Part shown: positions 50,629 through 61,010 of the stretch, piece after piece
Numbering within the stretch: the first letter of the stretch is position 1
Layout of the letters: every line of letters starts with the position of its first letter
Assembly: GCA_027604705.1 (NCBI GenBank)
Contig: JADHYV010000029.1
Span: forward strand, 186,001 to 250,000
DNA from: Allomyces arbusculus
Taxonomy: Eukaryota > Blastocladiomycota > Blastocladiomycetes > Blastocladiales > Blastocladiaceae
Direction: 5' to 3'
Length of the DNA stretch: 64,000 nt
Program-made: the position numbers and the translations under genes
Notes under the pieces: model-generated
Told to the model about the DNA's origin: nothing
The model's database searches: none
What the model saw: only the letters and a program-made list of their open reading frames with translations

Positions 50629-52529
50629 TCACGCCCATGGACTCGTCGGCGCCGAGACCTTCGTCCACGTCCTGCGCGCAACGATGGCCATGGCCGCGGG
50701 CCCGACGACCGTGCACAGCACAATCGCCCACATGGCCACCAAAAACGGCTCCTCGCCCAGCAACTCGACACTGCCCGTGGTCCCGGCCGCGTACGCGAGT
50801 TGCGCGATCACGATCCCAATTTCGCCTCGCGCGATCAGGCCCAGGCCGAGCAGGGTGGCCGCAGAGACACGCACGTCCATGAGCGTGTCGTAGTCGTCGG
50901 TCGAAGTGGTGGCGGCGGACTGCGACTCGATGGTGGAGAGGGTCGTGGGGGTGTCGGTGGATCGTGTCGTGGGAGTGGAGACATCGGGGGTGGGTGCCGG
51001 GAGTGATGGGGATGGGGATGGAGATGGGGACGGTGGAGCACTTGCGCGCGTTCGGCAGAGGAGCGCATCGAGCAGGACAACGACGGGACCGACGAGGGCT
51101 TTGGAGAGGGCCATGAGCACGGCGTAGACGAGGCCGCGCCAGAGAATCGTTGGTTTCCACAGGCCACCAATTGGAATGGCTGCAAGGGAAGGATGGTAAT
51201 GGTCAGCCAGTCATTTGTTTAGGGCGAGGTTCACGTCACGTTCCCAGAAAAAGAACACGCACCGCTCCCCATGGACGCGAAAAATAAGGGTGCCATGACG
51301 CCGTTCTTGAGCGGCGCCAACGCCAGTACAAACACGCCCTCGAATGTCTCGTCGAGCATCAGGTCGGCATCCTTTCGTGGCGGGTGCGGCTCCGACCCGG
51401 GCACGCCCTCGTCGTCGACGGGGGTTGCGCTGCACAGCAAGATCCCTGCGAGGAACGCGCCAAGCAAGTTGGACGCGCCCGCGAGATTGGCTCCAGCGAC
51501 AAGCCCCGCCAGCACGCAGACGAGAATCATGACCATTGCGTAAATCCGGTTCGTCTGCGTCCACGACGTGAGCCGCGGCGCAACAAACTTGCGAAACGCC
51601 GGAACCAGCACGTAGTGCCCAAGCACCGGCACGAGCACAGCGAGCGCGACCGACGCGACGAGCGGGCGCGCGACGATCCAGGAGAATGCCGTATCCTTGA
51701 CGTTCAAGGTACCGGCGCCGCTGAGCGACGTGATGATGCCGAGCATGACGAGCGCGACCACGTCATCAATGAGACTGGCCGAGACGAGCACGGTGCCGAG
51801 GCGCGTTTGAATGGGTTGCCGCGCATCGGCGGGCGGGTCGGGCTTGGGGTTCAGGGATGCTGGCGTGGTCCGGCCGCTGCCGGTGGACGCTCTCCTGGCG
51901 CGAGCCGTTTCGGTGGCGTTGCGGAACGCGACAAAGGCCGTGCCGAGACTGGTCGAGCTGAGCGCGGCGCCCGCGGCAAAGGCTTGCAGCAGCGGGTACC
52001 CAAACGCGAGGTGCAGTAAGAGAATCGACAGGGCGATGGGCGTGACGATCCCCGTAAGTGCTGCGGCGAGCGACAGGGGCAGGTTCGACAGCAGCAGCGT
52101 GGGGTGGATGGTGAGGCCGCCTATTCGATTGGCGAAACAAAAAGGGGCCGACGTGTCACGATCAGAGCATGGGCCATGATGATCAAATGATGCCAAGCCA
52201 AGAGCGCCAGGCAGCGCAGCGTGTTCTCGAAGCCGAATGGAGCCCGTTGCACCGGCACCACCAACCGTGACGAACAACGCACCTTCAAACACAATCAGCA
52301 ACAGGCCCACGTCGCCAAGCATGCGAAACGTGGCCTGCCAGTCGTCGGTGAGCAGCGCGAGCAGCGGTGTGCCGTAGATGGCGCCCGTCACCATTTCGCC
52401 CACCATGCCGGCGTAAAGCAGCCAGTCGAGGGCGATGCGCGCGGCATTGAGCAAAAACAGGAACGAGGCGAGAATGGCGAGCTGGTTGAGCCCTGCCTCG
52501 TGGTAGGGCGAGAAGCGTGCCGTGCTCAT
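50629..52529 (-). CDS. cation/proton antiporter (CPA2-like Na+(K+)/H+ exchanger), 551 aa, three exons
   Basis: Exons 52529-52283, 52120-51263 and 51179-50629 join at GTGCGT donors (introns of 162 and 83 nt). The product has about 12-13 membrane helices. The family block LLLIVFEGGLTIHPTLLLSN spans the first splice, followed by LQAFAAGAALSSTSLGTAF. SASLIDDVVALVMLGI carries the paired-Asp motif typical of electrogenic antiporters, and NLLGAFLAGILLCSATPVDD and PLFFASMGSAIPI follow. A Pro/Ser/Thr-rich hydrophilic loop (residues about 410-470) interrupts the helices before a last pair (ATLLGLGLIARGEIGIVIAQ and VAMWAIVLCTVVGPAAMAIV). The RGEIGIVIAQ helix supports CPA2. It should exchange Na+ or K+ for H+ at the plasma or an internal membrane. 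Confidence 0.88.
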
Positions 52530-53633
52530 AATGGAGGTCGCAGGGTCACGGTCGCGGTGGAACAAGGACTGGCCAAGCTAACAAAAGGTGGTGGGCGTGG
52601 ACGGCTGGATGGTGGTATGGACCATGCGGTGGCGAGACAAGGGACGATGGGGCCGTCGAGCGCGGAGGGGGTTGAGTTTGTTGGTGTTGGATGGGCGGCG
52701 AGAGAAGGGAGCGCGGGATCGCTATCCATTCTGTGCAGGGCAGGTCGTGCGGACGAGTGACGAGTAGTAGTGGGGGCGCTGCGGCAGCGAGCAAGGCGCG
52801 GGTGGTTGGCTTGGCGGATGAAGATGCGGGCGCGGGGATGTGGTGTCGTGTTGCCTGTTGCCGTGCTTGCCAGCGCAACAGACGGGCGGCCGGACCAAGA
52901 GCGCGCAGGAGCTCGTAACAAGGTGGAGTGTGGCGGTTTGCTTTGGCGCAGGCGCTCGCAGTTTCTTTCGAGAACACATCGATGCAGGCACCACGTGAGC
53001 GAGAGGGCAGACGCATGTAGGTTCTGTTTCGAGAACCGTTCCAGATCACGTCTCTCGACGGCCAAATGAAATTTGTTCGTGATAAATACGAAAGAAGTAA
53101 TGAAACGCCACGCACGACCCCTGCCGTTGGCCACGCATCCATCATCAATCTGGCCGAATCACCACAACCAAAGAATGCCGGCGCCGTAGGATGCAAAACG
53201 AACCGGACCTGGCCAGACTGCCTTGGCTGACGAGGGGATGAAAGTGAAGGGTCTGAGCGGAGCTGTCGTCGCCCAAACATAATGCCGATGCGGATGTGGA
53301 CTCTTCACGCCTTGCCGCAACGATGGCTTGATCCTTCACCCGTTGCTGACAAATGATGCTCTCAACAATGCTCGAACAATAATTACATCAGGTTCTACCA
53401 TTCAAATGGATTCTATAAAATGCAAATCACCAACACACGTCTCGGCTCGCCGCACCAAATGATCGCAGGCGGCCATGGCACAAAATTGGGATGGATGGGG
53501 AGGGGAAGGCAGGGGTGGGGTGGTCTCCTCGACGACGCGAGTGATTCAAAACGAGTAACAAACGCCCAATCAGCAAGAGGAATAAAAAGGCAAACAACAC
53601 TTGACTCGATAGGCACACGACCCACGCCGCTCC
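52530..53633. other. intergenic, about 1.1 kb
   Basis: Upstream region of the antiporter and 3' flank of the symporter, both on the minus strand. No gene seen. A few weak AT-rich words near 53380-53420. Confidence 0.4.
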
Positions 53634-55120
53634 TTACTCCAAGTCGCCCGCGTGCGTCGGCAACACCGGCTTCTCCTCGAGCAGCTTGTTGTCGTCGTCG
53701 GCACCAATCGACGACTCGTCGTCGCCCGTGCGGAACTGGCCCTCCCACTTCGCCACGACCACGGTCGCGATACAGTTACCCGTCAAGTTGATGGCGGTAC
53801 GCGCCATGTCCATGAACGCATCGACGGCGAGAATCACCAAGATACCTTCTTGCGGCAGCCCAAACGCCGAGCACGTCGACGCGAGAATGACGAGCGAGGC
53901 GCGCGGCACGGCAGCAACACCCTTGGAGACGAGCATGAGCGTGACCATCATCAGCAGCTGCGTGCCAAACGACTGCTCAACACCCGCGGCCTGTGCGACG
54001 AACCGCGACGCAAGCGCCAAGTGCAACGTCGTGCCGTCCAAGTTAAACGAGTAGCCCGTCGGCATGACGAACGCGACAATGCCCATAGGCACGCCAAACG
54101 CGTGCATGTGTTCCATGGCCATGGGCAAGGCCGACTCGGACGAGGCCGTTGAGAAGGCGAGCAGGACCGGCTCGTAGATGGCACGCGCAAACTCGAGCGG
54201 GTTCACGCGAATGATGAGCAGGACCGGCACGAGCACGATGAGCACAAAGACGACGAGCGTGCCGTAGAGCGTGCCGACGAGCACACCGAGCCGCGCAATC
54301 ACGCCAAACCCGTTCGTGCCAATGACCGACATGAGCGCACCCATGATGCCAATCGGTGCGAGCAACATGACAATCCACGTCACTTGGAACATGATCTATC
54401 CGCAACGACAAAGAGAGCGTCAGTTCATCGGTCCTCTCCACCCGAAAACACGAGCGTGGGGTGGGAGAGATGAGAACAGTCGAAACGCACTTCGGACAGC
54501 GCTGCGCACCACTTGACCATGACCTGGCGGTGATGGCGCTTCACCCAAAGAATACCAATCGAGAACACGATGGCCGAAACAACAATCCCGAGCGTCTCGT
54601 TGTTGGCCGCGGCCTCGAAGAACGACTGCGGAATAATCTTCTCGATTTCCTTGTCGATCGTCAAGTCGCCCGCCGACTTGGTGACCGACGCGTCGAGCGA
54701 CTTCCCCTTGGCCGACGACAAGTCGACCCCCGACCCAGGTTGGACAAGGTTGGCCGCGCCGAGACCGAGGAACAATGCAATCGTCGTGATGACTTCAAAA
54801 TAGACAATCGACTTGATGAAGAGACGGCCGACGCGAGCGAGATCGTCGCCATGGCCCGCGATCCCAACGACCAGCGTCGAGAAAATCAGCGGCGTGATCA
54901 GCGCTTTGACGCCACGCAGGAACATGGTCGACATGAGTTTCCCGGCGTGCACGCCGCTTGGGCCGGCGAGACCGCCAACGAGCAGACCGAGCGCCATGCC
55001 CAGGAAAATGAAGTGCGTCAAAGTCGCCTTTTGCTTGATCTTTTGCCACATGGTCGTGGGGGGCGATGCCTTGGCCGCACCCGCGGCCTCGAACGAGCCC
55101 GTATCGAGATCCTTGGTCAT
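53634..55120 (-). CDS. dicarboxylate/amino acid:cation symporter (DAACS, SLC1 family), 463 aa, two exons
   Basis: Exons 55120-54491 and 54395-53634 join in frame (donor GTGCGT, acceptor GATAG). The product shows the full family plan: eight membrane helices, re-entrant loop HP1 with the serine-rich STASSESALP motif, TM7 NLDGTT (NMDGT in EAATs), HP2, and the TM8 motif DAFMDMARTAINLTGNCIAT. The TM8 and VVVAKWEGQF end resemble bacterial GltP/DctA-type proteins more than animal EAATs. It should import glutamate, aspartate or C4-dicarboxylates with Na+ or H+. The Asp and Arg/Asn positions used for substrate binding in TM8 (D...R...N) are present. The N-terminal 30 residues are hydrophilic. The start is at MTKDLDTGS, the first ATG before the TM region. 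The gene diverges from the seven-exon gene across 1.4 kb. Confidence 0.9.
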
Positions 55121-56519
55121 GGTCGTTGCGCGGGAGATCAGTGGGCGCGGAGCAGGTGTAAGTGGAGTGAGGGAGCGAGCGAGCGAGCAAGGGATCCGGG
55201 CAAAGGAGGGCTCTTGATCGTGCGCAAGAAGCTGGAGCGTGCCCCGGCAGCTGGTGGAGAAGAACGACGGATAGAAGAGCTCGCCGACCGGAGGGCGGGC
55301 GGGCCCTTTTATCGTCGTCGGCAAGGACTCTGTACCTCTCTTTGTCCGCGAGGACGTGCGCGCGTTGGCTTCCGCTGCGGGCGTGCGCTCGCGCGCTGTG
55401 CGCCACCACTGGGTCCCGGAGGCCAAGGACGTGGGCGCGTACGAGCGGCCATCGCTGGCGGCTGGCGATTCAATGTTGGTCGTCGTGAACACGGACCAAA
55501 TGACCTGCGCAACGGCTGGTGGAGTAGAGGAACGACCCGGTGACCGCGGTCGCCAGATGGGCGCCACACGGTCCGTTTCAACGATGTCGAGATCGCCACA
55601 GGACGCAGGTCGGTTGCTCTTCGGAGAGGACGAAGAAACCATGACTGTGGCGAAGATTGGGGGGTTCTGGAGCGGTTGACGCTGAAGCGAGGCGTCAGGC
55701 GCGGGCGTGGGTGTCGTCGGCAGTGTTTAGGAAAAAGTCATTTCGTCGCACAAACTGCCGGGTCACGGGCCCCTGCCTGCGTTGGCGACGACAGGCGACG
55801 AACAACTCGACGCGCGCTCAAGCAACGCAAAATCTCATTTCAGGGCCGTTCTCTGGGCCGATGGCCTGCGTCTGCTGTTTACCCATAAATACATCTGTGG
55901 CGGTCGGGCCACGAACAACTCGCGCGCAACTGGTCGATTCATTCATCGACGACGTCGACAATGCCCATGATCAACCTTGTTCTCCGTTCTGTGCCGATGC
56001 TGTCGGTCGGTGGACAAGAGCAATGGTCATGGGATGGCTGCCGCCAAAGTGCTCGAGATGCCGCGCTGCGCGCGCTGCTGCAGTTGCGCGGTCAGGAGTA
56101 CGATTCCGAAGGAGTGTTCGAGCGGGAAGAACTGGAAGCGAGCGGAGGAGGTCGACGGGCCGGTCGCTCACCGAGGAGGAAAACCACGCGCTGGCGGCGC
56201 GGACTGACGCTGACTGTACCGACGGGCGACGAGCGCCAACCGAGGTCGGGTGAGGAAGGATGAAAAGGACTGAAAAGCGAGCCAGTGGCCGAGTGCTGCG
56301 ATCTTGTCTCGCGGCCGTCTCGCAAACGCACACCGCGACGCGCCGTTCGACCTCTGCACCAGGCGCGGCCATCTTCCAGCAACCGCACGTAGATGCGACC
56401 CACACGCGCTGTCCAGTATCCTGCAAGCGCCAGCGCCCAACTCCCCGCACATGCGTCGCCGCGCGCCCGCCAGCACGTCCGTCCATGCACGCGGCACCTC
56501 CATCACCGCCGGCGCGGTC
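55121..56519. promoter_or_regulatory. divergent upstream region, 1.4 kb
   Basis: Between the symporter (minus) and the seven-exon gene (plus). No gene or recognisable element. Chance frames only. Confidence 0.4.
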
Positions 56520-58287
56520 ATGACTGCCGGCACCACGGTCTCATCCATGCACGGCGCCTCCGCCACCGCCACCGCCTCCGCCACGGCGACGACCGTATCC
56601 AATCCTGGGCCTCCATGCACTGCTCCCACGTCGAGCGTCCCTGACCTGGCCATGGCCGCTGTCGCGCAGACACCGCAGTGGGCCGCGGTCGTGCGTGGGT
56701 GGGAAGAGGCCGCGGTCGCCAACGCGCCGGGTCCTGGTGCGCCGTCACCGGCCAGCGTGTGGGAGGATCTCGAGCATACGGCCGTGATGCGCGACTTGCG
56801 CGCGGTGGCAAGGGCGAGGATTGATGCGGCCGTGTACCGACAGTTGGTCGTGGCGGCTCCCGCGTCGTCGGATGCGGCGGTGCCGGTTAAAAGCCATGCC
56901 AAGGTGAGGAACCGTTATCGCGCGCAAGATCGGCTCTGGAGCGTGTGCTGAACCAGGTACTGCTAATAGACCGCCAACGATCAAGTGCACGCGGCTGCCG
57001 CTCGCCTGCTCGACCAACTCCCGCCGGCGCTGCGGCACCTGGTCGCGCTGCCGCGCCTCGTGCACTTGCCCGCGACCACGGCGCACGGCATGCGCATGAG
57101 GTGGACTGTCTGGACCGGCCTTTTGCCGTACCAATACGCGGTGGGGAATGATGGCCAGGTTGACGCCGACCTCATTGGCAAGGCCAAGGCGTGGGAGCAG
57201 CGCGTATCTGCGACTATGGCCGAAACGTGCGTTGTTGGGTCTGTGTGCCGATCAAGAGCGCCGTTTCTTACCCGAATACGTATTTTTCTAGTTTTCTCGC
57301 CGTTCGGGACACATATTCGACCGTGATCCCCTCTGCGCTCCTCGGGCTCGCAACACGCATTTACGCCTGGTGCCACGTCCTTTCCGGCCAATCCGCATCC
57401 TCGAAACACCGCGGTCTCTGCGACGTTTGGACCGTCCACTACCTCACGTCCCGCCCGACCTCGTTGCTCGCCAAAGTTGCGATAGCGTTCACGACCGCCT
57501 ACTTGATGGGTCGCGGTTTCGACATTCTCGACGCTGACCCAGATGACGTGCACGCCGCATGCGTCGACGTGGCGAACCTGGTCCTCGCATTCTTGAATCA
57601 GCTGCAGGTGGGTACGTTCGACCTCCGCGGATCGTGGTTCGCAGTGGGTGTGGACCAATAGGTCACAGCCGCTAGTTTCTCGGGTCTAGAGCGCGCCGCG
57701 CACAGCTCATGGACTTGGCGTTGCGCGGGAGCGACGTGGCGCCTGCTGACGCGGTGCAGTTTGAGCAGATGTTTCGTGCGCTGTTCGTCGGTTCGTTCAC
57801 GTTTGCTCCTCGCGTTCTCGTCCGCTTGCCCCGCTCACGAATTTTTTCCGGTAGGCATTCTACCGTGGGGCACGTTGATTCTCGTCCTCGATCACCTCGC
57901 CGCACGACCCGACGCGTTCGAGGCCGCCGAGGACGTGCTCGTCGCGCTCGTCCGCGCATCGCAAGGCGTGCGTTCTCCACCCGTTTTCCGCCTCTCTACG
58001 ACCGTGCTCGTCGTCACCCACACCTTTTCCACCAATAGGACCGCAGCAAACTTGCGCGTATTGACCGCTCCGGCCTCCTGACACGGCTGCACCCACCGGT
58101 CAATACCGCCCGCCGCGCCGCACCCACTTGGCTCGCGCCACCGAGTCTCGCCGCCGAGCAGGCGCGAATTGAGGCGATGGCCGATACGGTCGCGGCGACC
58201 CCGATGCGCGCGCGTGTGTTGGTGCAGCGTGCGTTTTGATTTTTTTGTGGTTCCGACGCGACGCGCTCGCACCAGTCGCTCATCGCG

Positions 58288-58320
<33 letters not shown>

Positions 58321-58722
58321 ACCTTACCTTCATGTGTAGGCTGGCAACGCGTCGCGCGCGCCTGCGGGACCTGGGCAATGTACTTCGCCGCCATCCGCGC
58401 GCGCGTCCGTGCACGCCGCGCATTGCCTGCACCAACCGCTGCTCCGGCTCCAGTACCCCCACCCCCACCGGAAGAGACGACTCCGCGCGAAACCGCGGCA
58501 CCGGCTCCAGCGCCGACGCCTCCGATCACGAACCCGCTGGCGCGGCTCGTCGACCTGGTCATCTCGCGCACGGTCCTGGCCGAGGTCACGGACGTGCCCG
58601 CCGGCACGGTCGATTGGGCGATGCAGCGTGGGGTCGAGTATGAGGAGAAGATTCGCGTGGTGGAGTTGGCCGCGGCAAGGGCGAGGGTCGCGGCGGGGGC
58701 AGGGAAGACTCGTGGAAGGTGA
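56520..58722 (+). CDS. unrecognised helical protein, 585 aa, seven exons
   Basis: Exons 56520-56903, 56970-57226, 57292-57607, 57676-57790, 57855-57967, 58039-58228 and 58340-58722 join in frame (introns 64-111 nt; donors GTGAGG, GTGCGT, GTGGGT, GTTCGT). After a low-complexity start, residues about 60-500 are almost all amphipathic helix: AAARLLDQLPPALRHLVALP, AVRDTYSTVIPSALLGLATR, VDVANLVLAFLNQLQ, FEQMFRALFVGILPWGTLIL, FEAAEDVLVALVRAS, QRVARACGTWAMYFAAIRAR. A Pro/Ala linker and a C-terminal helix follow. I know no family for it. The consistent phases support a real gene. An ATG at 56451 is an alternative start. The sixth intron contains a (CT)n tract. Six introns is the most in the window. 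Confidence 0.7.
58281..58320 (+). repeat. (CT)n microsatellite inside an intron
   Basis: About 40 bp of CT repeats in the sixth intron of the seven-exon gene, extending its polypyrimidine tract before the TGTGTAG acceptor. Confidence 0.75.
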
Positions 58723-58866
58723 CTGGATGACAGAACGGAGAGACAATGATTGATCTTGATCTACTTTCCCACATTTGATGGTTGGTTAAAATAGTGAGAG
58801 GGAAGGGGGAGGGCGCTGCCGGGGTCGGGTGGAGGGTTGGGATGGGAAATCTGTCACGGCCAGTGC

Positions 58867-60508
58867 TTAGCGCGCGCCCGTGAAGGAGAGCCGCACGGTG
58901 CGGAACGTGAGCCCGGCCGTTTGCAACGCCGAGATGATGTCAGTATTGGCGAGCGCCGCGGCCGGGGTCAGCACGCCGGCGGGCAGCCGCTTGCCGCCGT
59001 TCATCTACGACCAGTGGGATCGAGATCAGTGTCAAGATATCAATTCGAGCCATTCGGAAACGATAAATCGCGTACTTTTTCCCGCAACAGTGTTGTGGCC
59101 GCGGCCACCATGCACATGGGCGTGGCCACATACCCCATCTCCGGCCCCGAAACTTCCACCACGGCCTCAGCGTTGGTCGCGCGGTCCTTGACTGCCGTCT
59201 CCACCACATCGCGCAAGTCCGCCGCCAGCCCGCGCGTGCGCACCTGTTCACTGAGCTCGACCGGCAATGTGAACCCCTTAGCGACAAACGTTTCCGTAAA
59301 CGTCGAGTGCTTCAACTGCGTCTCCGACGGCCCCTTGTGCGAGAACAGGCCAAACGTGAAGAACCGCGGGAAGGTGAGCAGCAGTTTCCGACCCCACTTC
59401 CACTTGGCCAAAGTACTCAGCGCCGTGCCGGCGACCACGAGCGCGCCGAGTTTCCACCATTTGCGCACGGTCATGTAGGCCGAGAAGTGGACGGGAACGT
59501 GCGCCGCTGCGGGACCTTGGTTGATTTGCGCCAGGCATTCCTGGCTCATGCGCACGACCGACGCGTCAGACCCGGGGAAGGGCAGCGTGTACCGCTCGAG
59601 CGGTTTGTGGAAGGCGGGCTTGGAAATGAGTTTTGGACGCGCGCCCAGGGCGTGTACGGGGGACCGGCGCGAGGTGACTTGTTTTCGGAGCGAGCGGAGG
59701 TGGTGGACGGCACCGAACCCATGCACGGCCGACTCGTAAGTAGCAAAGTGTGCGGTGACGCCGTGGCCGCCGCCGTCGCTGTTGATAACACGTCGTGCGC
59801 GCTGTTAGCGACCAGCGACGTGTGGTGATGCGGGATCTGGGACACGAACAGCGTACATTTCGAGGTACATTTCAATGCTTGACGGGAGCAGGCCCTTTTC
59901 GACTAAGGCTTTCTTGGCGTAGAGCACGCCAATGTCGGCCGGGATCGAGTCGAACCCGCAAGCTGGGACAATGAGGATGTCCTTCACGGCAGCGTGCTCG
60001 TTGTAGGCGAGGAACATGCGGTCGATGAACTTGGAGGCCGGTCAGCTCGCATCCATGACAAACAGACGGCCACGCCGGATCGGATCGCAGCAAATAAACG
60101 TACTTCAGGCTCGCCAGTAATGTCCATGTAGTTGGTCCCCATCCCGACGCATGCCGCGACGACAGGCTCGCCGAAAAAGCGGAAGGGCCCGACACAGTTG
60201 AGGACGAGCGTGGTCGCGCCGCACATTCGCAGCAGCGAGTCATTGTCGCCCACGTCGGCAATGATCAGGCCGACATTATCGAGCGGGAGCTTGGTCGCGG
60301 CCTTGATGTCGGACAGGACCTGCTCGAGCCGTTGCTGGCTGCGCGCGGCGAGAGCGATTTTGAGGGACCGTCCGAGCGCGTGCGTGTCGGCGTGGCTGAC
60401 CTCGAGCAGGTGCTTGGCGACGAGCTTGCCCGTGAAGCCCGTGGCGCCAAAGACGACAATGTCGTAGGTGCGCGACGAGTCGGCGTTGGTGGTTGGGGAG
60501 CTGGCCAT
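58867..60508 (-). CDS. saccharopine dehydrogenase-like oxidoreductase (SCCPDH family), 472 aa, four exons
   Basis: Exons 60508-60104, 60029-59857, 59778-59076 and 59004-58867 join in frame (donors GTACGT or GTACGC). An N-terminal Rossmann fold carries DIVVFGATGFTGKLV (Gly-rich loop at residues 21-27). The family blocks NCVGPFRFFGEPVVAACVGM, YMDITGE, VPACGFDSIPADIG, TYESAVHGFGA, GYVATPMCMVAAA, GVLTPAAAL and the FRTVRL end follow. A hydrophobic segment in the middle (WKLGALVVAGTALSTLAKW) is typical of the SCCPDH subgroup and may attach it to lipid droplets or membranes. By family it binds NAD(P), and the substrate is not established. It is distinct from the true lysine-pathway saccharopine dehydrogenases. 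Length is standard for the subgroup (about 430-480). Confidence 0.9.
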
Positions 60509-61010
60509 GGCGTGCAGCGGGTGTCGGGCGTGGATCGCTTCAACTAGGATCGGCGCGCGGCAGAACGCGAGGTGCAGTTGGTCTGTCGGGCCGCGCGCTC
60601 GTCGTGGTCGTCGTGGTCGTTGCCGGCAGTGGTTGTGGAGTGGCCGTCGTGGTGGTCGATTTGCGGCTGTTGTGTCTTGCGGCATTCCGGCGCGGTCACG
60701 ACTGCAGACTCCGAAAGCAGCCGAGCATGGCCGCTTGCCGAGCGGCGTGGCACAAGAGTGATCGGCGGTTGCAAGGCGAGGCGCGCGCTGCCTGTTGCCG
60801 CCAACAGAAGTTGCCTGGGCAGCCCGGGCAAGAACCTGCTCGCTGCTGCGGCCAGCTGTTGCCTGAGTCATCTCTACCACCAACCGATCGCACCACCACC
60901 ACCTCCTCCTCCAACGGCGTCCCACTACCACCGACTCCAACCCCCGTCCAGCGCGCGCCCCGTCCGACCCAACTTGCCGCAACCACCCGCACAATACGCG
61001 CGCCGCCACG
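60509..61010. promoter_or_regulatory. divergent upstream region of the SCCPDH-like and copper-fist genes
   Basis: About 500 bp between outward-pointing starts. C-rich leader before the copper-fist ATG. No distinct element assigned. One might expect copper-response sites, but I see no convincing pair. Confidence 0.4.
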
